DNA of 64,000 bases from Malania oleifera (taxonomy: Eukaryota > Streptophyta > Magnoliopsida > Santalales > Ximeniaceae): contig NC_080418.1 of assembly GCF_029873635.1 (NCBI RefSeq), positions 8,752,562 through 8,816,561 of the forward strand, given 5' to 3'. The notes below the pieces were generated by a model. That model was not told where the DNA came from. It searched no databases and saw only the letters and a program-made list of their open reading frames with translations. A program made the position numbers and the translations under genes. This document shows, in pieces, positions 23,718-33,968 of this stretch (position 1 is the stretch's first letter; each line of letters begins with the position of its first letter).

Positions 23718-23965
23718 TTCGTCGACGACATTACATTTTGGAGAATAAAATAAATTCAAGAAATTACAAGGACTCGTCGACGAATACAGGGATTCATCAA
23801 CGAGTGGTTAAGAAATTTTGTCGACGAACACAGGGCTTCGTCGACAAGAAAATGCCGAGAGGGGTTTTGAGGCAGCCTGAATTTCGTCGACGAATACAGG
23901 GCCTCGTCAACGAAATTTGTGAAGGACTCGTTGACGAATACAGGGTCTCATCAACGAAATCCCTT
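23718..23965. repeat. array of TCGTCGACGA palindromic modules in LTR D
   Basis: A first TTCGTCGACGA at 23718-23728 is followed by four modules of about 31 bases. Each is two 10-12 base palindrome halves of the TCGTCGACGAA kind around a YACAGGG core. The array ends just before the TATA box. Similar modules occur in LTRs C and F. Confidence 0.85.
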
Positions 23966-23969
23966 GTTC

Positions 23970-23980
23970 TATAAATAGTT
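23970..23980 (+). promoter_or_regulatory. TATA box of LTR D
   Basis: CTATAAATAG, followed about 30 bases on by a CT-rich stretch where transcription would begin. It gives the orientation of the LTR. Confidence 0.6.
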
Positions 23981-25829
23981 GAAATCCGAGATTTTTATCA
24001 TTTTCCTCTGAGCTCTCTCTCTCCTCTCTCTCTCTTTACGACACTCTCTCCTTCTCTCTTCATTTTCGGCCCCACCAGTCGCCGGATCGACGATCTGAGG
24101 CTACCACGACGCTCCTAGTGGAATTCCCTACAAGTTTGCCGGAGCGGATCGTCAAGAAAACGAAGTTGGATTTCATTCCAAATTTTGGGTAAGGTCTTTT
24201 ATTGAGTTTTTGATTTCCTGACAGTTATAAAAAATGATGTAGACTAGGAAATACTGACGTTTTGTTATGGGGGATTGCATTTTCAGGATGTCAGGTTAGG
24301 AATCCTGCAGGTATACAGCCAAAGTTTTTATAGGGGCTTTTCAAAGTTGAGGTAAGGGAAATATGCTATGCTATAAGTTTTTATAGAGTTAATAGAGATT
24401 TTATAAACATATTTTTATGCTAGTTTATTATACAACTTTTATAGGAAATGAGCATAAATGTTTGTGTGACCTAAGTAGACTTTCATGTAAAGAATGAATT
24501 TATACAGTTGTTATGAAACATCATACTATGCTAGATACAAAGATATAGATAGTATATATATTTGATATAGTTTTCTAGCATATGAGATTATACAGATATA
24601 GATTTATATTCACAAAGAAATGTACATACATATACAGATTCTATATGGATGGCTTCACGAAACAGTTATATACATATATCCATATACATGTATACAGATA
24701 CACAGATCAGTATTTTATATTACAGTTTATTATAGAACAGTATATATATATATAGACAGTGTTATAACATGCCATGTTTTTCCTATTACCATAATATACA
24801 GAACACAGACAGAGTATATATACAAAATACATAGATAGATATACAGAGGTAGCATCAAGATGCTACAAATACAGTATTTACAATACAGAAAGACAGAGTT
24901 ATGGTAATTTTGGAAACACGATGAAAACAATAAAAGAGTATATATATGTATATATGTATATAGTACCAGATCCCTGAGGAAAGTTACACAGACAGATACA
25001 GATTACAGAGCACGGTACCATTGCTAGATACAGATAGAGTGCAACCACATAGCTCAGATAGTATGTGGGTTCCATCAGCCGTGCTTGGAGAGTATGCAGC
25101 TCCTCAGTACACTGGGTTGAGGGGGCCGGTTTGACGAGGTAGTAGCTAGTCCCGAGCTTAGGAGAGGATGCAGTTTGGCCGGGCTGAGGTAGTGTAGAGT
25201 ATGATGACCTATCTGGAGGGCCGATCAGATAAAGTATTGCCTACGGGCCGCACAACCCTGTCATGAGGGGTCAAATCATGACGTACAGAGTCCCAAGGAT
25301 AAAGTACAGATATTTATATGTTTACAGTTTTACAGTATAGTATGATATTATCAGTATGAAAAATAGAAAAATACAGATGATATAGTGTACTTTAAATTGA
25401 GAAGGAAAGATATGTTTGAAAGATATGATTTACAGATTGTTTATTGCATTACAAAACAGTTATTATTTTAAAAGCATACTTAACTTAGTTATCACACACT
25501 AGTGATAGCATATTTCCACTTACTGAGCGTCGACTCACTCCTTTTTCCTCACATTTTTCAGGTGGGCCAAATAGGCGAGCAGATCAGGCTCGCGGATAGA
25601 GAGAGTGTTTGGTCACCATAGTTATAGGGTGAGTTTTTGGCAGAGATGTGTATGTTTTTGGATAAATAATACTGGAGTGGCACTTTTGTGTATGGTCTGT
25701 ATATTTTAGAATCTGGTATTGTATAGTTTATGTATAAATGGTTTCATGATATATGTTTCCGCTGCGTAGGAATGTTTACTGTATATATATATATATAAAA
25801 TGATAGAATTTTGAGGTCGTTACACTCAA

Positions 25830-26057
25830 TGAATTATATTTTTAAAAACTTTAACTCCTTTATTGTGAAATGTTCAAGAAAAAATATAAAAATAAATATA
25901 CTATATTTCTCTTAACAAGAACCCATTTATAATTTATTTACGAATTGCTAAAGTTTGAATTTAATCTACATTTATAGATTGCGGTCCATTAATTTAGGAA
26001 GAAGAAATTTAAGCAACTATAAAAAATAATAAAGAAAAGCTCATATAAAGATGACAA
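25830..26057. repeat. background repeat B, fifth block
   Basis: Matches 36030-36250 (TTTATTGTGAAATG, AACAAGAACCCATTT, GGTCCATTAA). Ends at GACAA, the left target site of the next copia element. Confidence 0.7.
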
Positions 26058-26516
26058 TGTTGGGAATTAAGAACAAATTCCTGAAACTTGTGAGAAACAA
26101 AATAGAGAAACAATATGCGCCAAAGAGAAAAAAAAAATTAATCACACGCATAAGACAATATTTACGTGGTTCTGCAATTTTGCCTAAGTCCATAGAGTTG
26201 TAGGGATTTCACTATTATTAGAAAGAAAATACAGAGAGTGCAGCGGTACAATGCTCTCCCTCTTGCTCTCTCATGAAGTGTGAACACATAACCCTAATTA
26301 CCCAACAACAATCACTTTATATGCTGCGCACAGGGTTCCGAATGGGCTACAAAACGGGCCCAAAAAATGTTCCCAGGGGTAACGCCCTCGGACCCCCATG
26401 AATGCAGCCCAAGCCGCAGTGCTCATGGACTAAGCCTTAGGATAGAAATCTCTCATTAAAGAAAGGTCGGGTCATCATCCAAAATTAACGCAACTAGGCT
26501 CCATAAAAGCCCAACA
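26058..26516 (-). repeat. 3' LTR of the complete copia element
   Basis: 459 bp. It differs from the 5' LTR by many single-base changes (for example GTGGTTCTGC against GTGGTTCGGC), so the insertion is not recent. It includes CATATAAAG on the minus strand near 26313-26321 as a possible TATA box. Confidence 0.95.
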
Positions 26517-26530
26517 AATCTCCCACTTGG
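26517..26530 (-). other. polypurine tract
   Basis: The minus strand reads CCAAGTGGGAGATT directly before the 3' LTR. Confidence 0.8.
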
Positions 26531-26608
26531 AGACTAGTTCAATCACCAATATCGATTGCAATCCTACAAATGAACAATCCCTCATCCCTGCAACTCATCC
26601 TTCTGTCC

Positions 26609-29600
26609 TTAAGCTAGAAGACCAACTGAAGCTGCACACAGCTTCAGCTTCTCAATAGTAACACCCTTAGTCAACATGTCTGCCGAGTTCTTAGATCCAC
26701 AGATCTTCTCAAGTATTACCAGCTTATCTCCAACAAGGTAATAGATGAAGTGATATTTTGTCTGTGTATGTTTCGACTTTGAATGAAAAGCCAAAATTTT
26801 TGTAAGAAAAATTGCACTCTGACTGTCATTGTATAGAATGCTCAAATTCTGCTTCTTACTCATTTAGTCTAAGAAACCATGTAGCCAAATCATCTCCTTT
26901 CCAGCTTCAGTTGCTGCAACATACTCAGCTTTTGTAATAGACAAAGTAACAATTTTTTGCAAATTTGAAGCCCAAAATATAGTTGTACCCCCCAGAGTAA
27001 ATACAAACCCAGTAGTACTCTTTCTACTATCATTATCACCAGCAAAATCAGCGTCTACATAACCCTGCAGTTTCAAACTTGCACCTGTGAAGCAAATACA
27101 TGTATCTAATGAACCCCTCAGATATCTTAGAATCCACTTGACTACCTCCCAATGCTGCTTTCCTAGCCCACTCATGAATCTGCTCACAATTCCCACTGCA
27201 TGTGCAATGTCTGGCCTTGTACACACCATAACATACGTTAAGTTGCCAATAGCTGAGGCATAGGGCACTTTGCTCATATGGTCCCTTTCTTCTTTTGTCT
27301 TCGGTGACTGTTCCTTACTTAGTTTGAAATGACTACCCAAGGGTGTGCTCACTGGTTTAGCTTCCTTCATGTTGAACCTGCTGAGAATTTTCTTCACATA
27401 CTTTGACTGTGAAAGCTTCAACGTACCATTAGCCTTAGCTCTAATGATTCTCATTCCAAGGATTTGCTTTGCAGCTCCCAAATCCTTCATTGCAAATTGT
27501 TTTGACAATTGCTTTTTCAGATTATTAATCTCCTCAATGCTATACCCTACAATGAGCATATCATTTACATATAACTGTAAAATGATGTAAGAATTGTCAA
27601 AGAGCTTAACATAACAATAGTGATCAGCTTCACATCTCTTGAACCCAATTTTATGCATAAAACTATCAAATTTCTTATACCACTGTCTTAGAGCTTGTTT
27701 TAGACCATACAAGCTCTTTCTCAGTTTGCAGACTAAATTCTCTTGTCCTTGGACAATGAACCCTTCTGGCTGAATCATATAGATGTCTTCCTCCAAGTCA
27801 CCATGAAGGCATGTCGTTTTCACATCTAACTGATCAAAATGTAGATTTTCTGCAGCCACCATTCCCAGTACCAGTCTAATTGTTGACATCTTCACAACTG
27901 GAGAAAATATTTCAGTGAAGTCAATGCCCTCCTTTTGCTGGAACCCTTTGACAACTAATCTGGCTTTGTAGCGCTTGCTACCATCATGTTCGTTTTTTAT
28001 TCTGTATACCCACTTATTATGCAAAACCTTCTTCCCTACTGGCAATTCAGTCAGTTCCCATGTCTGATTCCCCAACAAGGAATCCATCTCATCCTTCATG
28101 GCTAACTCCCACTTGCTTGAACTTTCATCCTGCAGGGTTTCATCATAACACTTTGGCTCACCACCATTAGTTAGAAGGAGATAATTTAGAGTAGGTGAAT
28201 AACGCTGTGGAGGTCTAATGGTCTTGGAAGATATACGGACCGCAGCTACAAGTGTATTCTAATTTGCCTATGATTATAGATTCTCCTTATCATCTTCACC
28301 CCTTTCCCTGACAGTACTTTCAGTAAACTCATCTAAGTTAACAAACTCAGATTTCTTCTTATCTATCGCTGTGACATCTGAAACTACAATTGACCTGTCC
28401 TTGTACATAACCTGTTCATTAAATATCACATTTCTATTTCTAATGATTTTCCTGTTTTATTCATCCCAAAATCGATATCCAAATTTCTCATTACCGTAGC
28501 CAATGAAATAGCATATTTTGGACTTTGCATCAAGTTTAGTACGAGCATCAGAATCAATATGAACAAAAGAAACACAACCAAAAACTTTTAAGTGAGAAAA
28601 TTTTACCTCTTTATCGCTCCAAACCTCTTCAAGAAGTTTGAACTCCATGGGAACTGAAGGTCCTCGGTTGATCAGATAAGCTGCAGTACTAACAGCATCA
28701 GCCCAGAAAGTTTTTGGTTGTCCAACATGCAACCTCATACTCCTAGCATGCTCATTAAGAGTTCTGTTCATGCGCTCAGCCACACCATTTTGCCGTGGTG
28801 TCTCAGGAATGGTCTTTTCCATTCTAATTCTATGTGCAACACAATACTCTTTGAACCTTCCATCTATGTACTCTCCTCCATTATTCGACCTCAAACACTT
28901 TACTTTCAAACCTGTCTCTATCTCAACCATAGTCTTCCACTTCTTAAAAGTTTCAAATACATCGTATTTATTTTTCAGAAAATAAACTCATACCTTTCTA
29001 GTTGAGTTATCAATGAAAGTAACGTAGTACCTTGAACCTCCAAGGGATGCAATGGGAGAAGGCCCCACCAAATCTGTGTGCACTAACTCTAGTTTTTTAG
29101 CCTTCGGTGTTCTACCACTTTTCAAGAAACTCACCCTTTTCTACTTTCATAAGATGCAGCTTTCACACAAGTCAAAATCAACGGACTTCAATTTCGGTAG
29201 TTTCCCTTTTGACAGTAGCATCTTCATCCCTTTCTCACTCATGTGACCAAGTCTGCGGTGCCATAAGCTTGTATCAGTACTTGCTTCAACAACTACAATT
29301 GTGTCTCTTGGACTTGAGGTCATGTATAGAGTACCAGATTTCTTTCCACGAGCCAATACTCTGGCTCCCTTTGTAACCTTCCAAGTGCCACCAGCAAACA
29401 ACATTGCATGCCCTTCATCATCAAGCTATCCAACAGAAATCAAATTCCTTTTCAGGTCAGGAATATGTCGTACCTTCTCCAATAACCAAACAGACCCATT
29501 GGGCAACGACATTCGAACGTTTCCCATACCCACAACATCCAAGGTTGTACCATCAGCCAAATACACCTTACCAAAATCTCCTGCTACATAGTTTTGTATG

Positions 29601-30514
29601 ATTTCATGGTGTGAAGTGGTGTGAAACGAAGCTCCCGAGTCCAAAACCCAATCATCCAGTGGACTGTCTACTGCAAGAAGTAGTGTATCTTGTACCTCTT
29701 ATATTACAGCATTAGCAGAGTCTTCCTCATTCTTCTTCCTAAGGCTTTTGCATTGTCTCCTAAAGTGACCCATTTTCCCGTAATTCCAACATTGTCCCTT
29801 TTGGCCAGATCTGGATTTACTTCTGTTTCGATTATAGTTTCTAAATTTTGATCTACCCCAATCTGAATTTCGATCATTACCTCTGCCTTTTGTCTTAAGG
29901 TTTAAGGTAGAACCAGATCCAGAGGTTTCACCTACATCTCTTCTGCAAATCTCCTCAGCCATAATTAAATCTCGTATATCATTATACTTCAGTTTTTCTT
30001 TTCCAGTAGAGTTGCTTACTGTCATTCTCATTACCTCTCAACTGTTTGGCAACAAAGCCAGAACGATCAATGCACGAATCTCATCATCAAAATCAATTTC
30101 TACAGATGATAATTGATTTGTGATAGTATTAAACTCATTTAGATGTTGTGTTACTGATGCATTCTCTGCCATATTTAAATTAAACAATTTCTTCATTAGA
30201 TGTACCTTGTTATTTGCTGACGATTTTTCATACATACCAGACAAAGCCTTCATCAGATTTGTTGTAGTCTTCTCCTTTACAACGTTGTGTGCAACAGACC
30301 TAGACAGAGTTAATCTTATAACTCCCAGTACCTGTCTTTCAAGGAGAGTCCATTCCTCGTCTTTCATAGTAGGAAGTTTTTCTCCTAAAAGCGGCAGATG
30401 TGACTTCTTCCCATGGAGATAATCCTCGATCTGCATCCTCCAGAATCCAAAGTTTGTGCCATCAAAATTTTCTATTCCAGACGCCTTTCTTGCTTCCTCT
30501 TCCATTGCTCCCAC
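26609..30514 (-). pseudogene. copia gag-pol polyprotein, single frame with stops and active-site losses
   Basis: Order on the minus strand: gag (30038-30514, FGFWRMQIEDYLHG), zinc-knuckle region (29699-30031), protease with MDSGASFHTTS (29426-29644), GAG-pre-integrase with LWHRRLGHMSEKG and LCESC (29147-29404), integrase with SNNGGEY and RQNGVAERMNRTL (28457-28930), RVT_2 through RNase H (26864-28099) and the RNase H tail (26609-26863). All blocks share one frame; breaks are stop codons such as TGA at about 30035 and TAA at about 29696 and 28454. Changes at key residues: the knuckle reads CWNYGKMGHFRRQC (second Cys replaced by Tyr), RT reads YVND in place of YVDD (27560-27571), and RNase H reads TKAEY in place of TEAEY (about 26931). 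Integrase has NNGGEY where DNGGEY is usual. Confidence 0.95.
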
Positions 30515-30530
30515 TCAAACCTAACCCTAG

Positions 30531-30542
30531 GCTCTGATACCA
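30531..30542 (-). other. primer-binding site, initiator tRNA-Met type
   Basis: The minus strand reads TGGTATCAGAGC, separated from the LTR by two bases. Confidence 0.92.
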
Positions 30543-30544
30543 GT

Positions 30545-31008
30545 TGTTGTGAATCAAGAACAAATTCCCGAAACCTGTGAGAAACAAAATAGAGAAACAA
30601 TACGCGTCAAAGAGAAAAAAAATCAATCACACACATAAGACAATATTTAACGTGGTTCGGCAATTTTTCCTACGTCCACGGAGTTGTAGGGATTTCACTA
30701 TTATCAAGAAGAAATTACAAAGAGTGCAGCGGTACAATGCTCTCCATCTCGCTCTCTCACGCAATGTGAACACATAACCCTAATCGCCCAAAACAATCAC
30801 TTTATATGTTGCACACAAGGTTCCGAACAGGCTACAAAACAGTCCCAAAAAATTTTCTCGTGACCGTTGCCCCTGGACCCCCACAAGTGCAGCCCAACGA
30901 CCCAAGCCTTCGCTCCATGGACTAAGCCTTAGGATAGAAATCTCTCATCAAAGAAAGGTCGGATCATCATCCAAAATTAACGCAACTAGGCTCCACAAAA
31001 GCCCAACA
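30545..31008 (-). repeat. 5' LTR of the complete copia element
   Basis: 464 bp, the pair of 26058-26516, with TG...CA ends. Confidence 0.95.
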
Positions 31009-31013
31009 AACAA

Positions 31014-31439
31014 ATTGTCTATTATGCTACATGGTTGTATAAGACCAAGTAAAAGTCTAATTGGGCGATAAACAATTTCAAAGTATTGAGTAGATTAAGC
31101 CTAATGTGCACCTCTAATTGTCTTTTTTTAAAGTAGTACATAGTTGTCCCTATGCTGATATTCATGAGTTGGTGTAGACAATTCAATGGCCTCTTCCAGC
31201 TTCAAAGGACTTCCATGCATATCTTTGCTTTCTACAACTAAAATTTCACAAACCTAAAAAAAAGCAATATAAAAAATATATTATGCCTTGAAAATTTCCT
31301 AAACATAGGTTTTAAGGCATGTCTCAATTTGTTACATTCACCTATGCCTTAGTTTGCCTCTTGTAACTTTTTAGAAGGACATTTTAAAATAATACTTGAT
31401 GAAAAGGAACTTGTTAATATTATTTTAAATATGCGTCAC
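31014..31439. other. AT-rich spacer between copia and LTR E
   Basis: No gene or motif recognised. It probably belongs to the B background but aligns poorly with other copies. Ends at GTCAC, the target site of LTR E. Confidence 0.4.
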
Positions 31440-31679
31440 TATAAAGACCCAAAATATTAAAAGGATTAAAATAATTTAGAAAAAAATATAAAGAAAATAA
31501 CAGATAAATAAATAAAAGGAATGGCGCGGGAAAATAAAAAAAATTAAAATTAAAGAAATTAAATTAAATTAAGATAAATTAAATAATTAAATAATTAGTT
31601 ATTAAATCAAATATTTTTTACATTTGGATTAAAAAAAACTAATTAGAATGATATATATAAGTAAGTTATATATAATAAG

Positions 31680-31710
<31 letters not shown>

Positions 31711-33963
31711 GTATCTGACAAAAGATAAAAGAAGAAAGAAGAAGAACCTGGAGCAGGCAGCACGCCCCCCCCCCTCTGAAAAATTTCCTGCGTGCGCGCC
31801 AGCCACCTCCATCTTCGTCTCTTCTTCTCTCTCAATTACTCGGCAAGTTTGGGACGGATCGGGAAACGGAAGGTGCCGTTGGAATCCTGGTTTCGTTGCC
31901 GACATTTCTACTAAAGCAGATTTGTCGTGGGAACGGCTTAGGCACTGCTCCTGGGGAAAGGTAATTTTTTTCCATTTTCTCAATTTCGCTGTTAATATGC
32001 GGTTAAATCGACGATCGGACACCACCACGGGGTCCTAGTCGTCGTCATCGTCATTTTGGCGTAGGTAATTTTTCAATAAGGATTTTCTAGGCCCTACTCC
32101 AAAGTGAGAGTGAGATTTGAGAATTTGGCTAAATTTAAGGATATTGTTATTTATTTAGGAATTATGGCCCTAGGAAATATTTAAATAATATTTTATTCAA
32201 GAATAATTTATTGAAACTAGGAATTTAATTTCAGGATCCGGGTGAGCGCCGTAGGTATTTTTCGGAGTCCCTGTTGGCGTAGTTCAAGAAATCAAGTAAG
32301 GGGAAAAATATATATTAAATCAGAATTTTTATGAATTTAATGGAAAAATAAATTGTGTTATATATAAGTGTATATGTTTCGGTATGAGTAGAATGCCAAC
32401 TATTTAAATTATATTTTTTTCGAGTTTAGGGTTGTTTATTAGATATGTATATGTGAAAATGAATTGATGAAAGTGGAAAAATATTTTCAGGATAATCATG
32501 TAAGAAATGAAAAGTATTTTCAATATATAAACGTTAAATGTTGGTTGGCTTATTTTACAGGCAATGTATGAATTTTACTGTTAAATTGTGTGGCATGAGA
32601 ATCTGTGCAAATATATGTTAAATGTATGAGATGCAGGCTAAGTAAGTAAAACAATGAGAATAAAATATGATATGGACAATGTTGCCTGTGTATGATAAAT
32701 GCAACCATGTAAATGTAAGATAACTGAAAGACAACCATGTTAGTAGATCTAGCGCACTTCTGTGTAGACTAACTGATGACAGCTAAAAGGAGCTGTGTTA
32801 ACAGATCTAACACGTTTCTACGTAGACTAACTGATGATGGCTAAAGAGCAGCTGTAGTACGAAGTAATGAAATGAAATGTTATGCAGTGAAATGATGATG
32901 AAATGAAATGACAAAGGTAAATGATGTAAATGGGAAAGAGTCATTTAAAGTGAAACGAAATGCAAGGTTAAGTTAGGTTAAGTTTTGAACATGAATGAAT
33001 GTGCATGAATGTATAATGACAGAAAAGAATGATGTATTATGATAATAGAAGTATGTATGTACGTTGAACATGTTACGATTGGGCGAGACATACTCTTCGC
33101 CTAAGGGCTTGCTGAGTAAGGCGAGTGCACTAGTAGCTACAGATGTGGCAGTAGCCGCATAACGTACTAGGGCAAAGGGAACCTACTTGTATGAGCGGGT
33201 AGATTTCCCTATCCTTGGGACCTTTGCCGGTAAGTTATTGTTGAACAGCGTGAGTACGAGATTAATTTATCACTTGAGGGCTTACTGAGTAAGATGAGTG
33301 TCCTAGTATGCTTGAACTGCGACCTTTGGGTTGCCTAAATATCAGAGTAGAAGGGTGCTACTTGTACGGGCGGGTAATCACCCCTATCATCGGGTAATCT
33401 CGTGGGTTAAACATTTGCATGTGTTTGATTAGGATCAGAGAATGATTTCGGAAATTATATTAAAGATTTTCAAATGTTAAATATTATGTTATATATAAAC
33501 TTATGTTGGCCACACACTGTTTTAATATATGGTTTCTTCCCTTATTGAGATGTGTCTCACCCGAATATGAATGTATTTTTTTTTTCAGGATTTCCTCGAG
33601 ATCGAGCTTTGAGAGCTCGAGATTTTTATAGCATTATTGGGAGATATAAGAAAAAAGGTATAAACATTTTAATGATGTTTTTGTATAAAGTAAATATTTA
33701 AGTTTTATGTCTTTATATTTTGAGGCTATTGAATAAGGAATGATTGAGAAAATACTAAATTATTTTTGGAGTTATGTAGATTTATGGAAATGCAGGTGAT
33801 TGATAATTTAATATGGATTATAGTTAGAATTTGTAAACTCTGGTATGATGTTATATGGAGATTATGATTATGTTTTCCGCTGCGTATGTTATGGAATATG
33901 ATTTATGAAGATATGATCAGGTATAACGAACCAGACCCGGGTTTAAGGGTTCGGGGCGTTACA
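31440..33963 (+). mobile_element. E: solo LTR, GGGGCGTTACA family (2524 bp)
   Basis: The target duplication GTCAC occurs at 31435-31439 and 33964-33968. The right end GGGGCGTTACA and left end TATAAAGACCC are inverted relatives, the left TG having become TA. The TTTTCCGCTGCGTATG block near the right end is shared with D, so both are read on the plus strand. The interior has two related GGGCTTRCTGAGTAAGRYGAGTG blocks (about 33103 and 33279), each followed by a TACTTGTAYGRGCGGGTA block. No protein is encoded. It is a different family from C, D and F, though of similar build. Confidence 0.87.
33085..33400 (+). repeat. internal direct repeat in LTR E
   Basis: Two diverged copies about 175 bases apart share GGGCTT...CTGAGTAAG, CTACTTGTA and CGGGTA blocks. 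An earlier pair of repeats at 32740-32850 (TAGATCTAGCGCACTTCT and CAGATCTAACACGTTTCT) shows the same habit of local duplication. Confidence 0.7.
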
Positions 33964-33968
33964 GTCAC

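Larger units (their letters stand above)
23638..25824 (+). mobile_element. D: solo LTR, TGTAACGACC family (2187 bp)
   Basis: It has perfect 10-base inverted ends, TGTAACGACC (23638) and GGTCGTTACA (25815-25824), and the target duplication CTCAA at 23633-23637 and 25825-25829. B copies at about 35980-36055 and 39470-39540 show the uninterrupted sequence. TTCTATAAATAG at about 23969-23979 is a TATA box, placing transcription on the plus strand, and the CT-rich start region follows at 24000-24060. Upstream of the TATA lie four palindromic modules (23772-23965). The TTTCCGCTGCGTA block near the 3' end is shared with LTR E. No coding region is present. Confidence 0.9.
26058..31008 (-). mobile_element. 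complete Ty1/copia element with two LTRs (4951 bp)
   Basis: LTRs lie at 26058-26516 (459 bp) and 30545-31008 (464 bp), with TGTTG...CAACA ends. The flanks GACAA (26053-26057) and AACAA (31009-31013) are a target duplication with one change. The primer-binding site (30531-30542) and polypurine tract (26517-26530) are in place. Internal domains are in copia order on the minus strand. The whole polyprotein sits in one frame of about 1302 codons but is broken by stops, so the element is dead though structurally complete. Confidence 0.97.

Noticed and set aside
23718-23965. Possible CRISPR-like array from regularly spaced palindromes
   Set aside because: The units are degenerate, the spacers are not unique (YACAGGG core recurs), and the context is a plant LTR.
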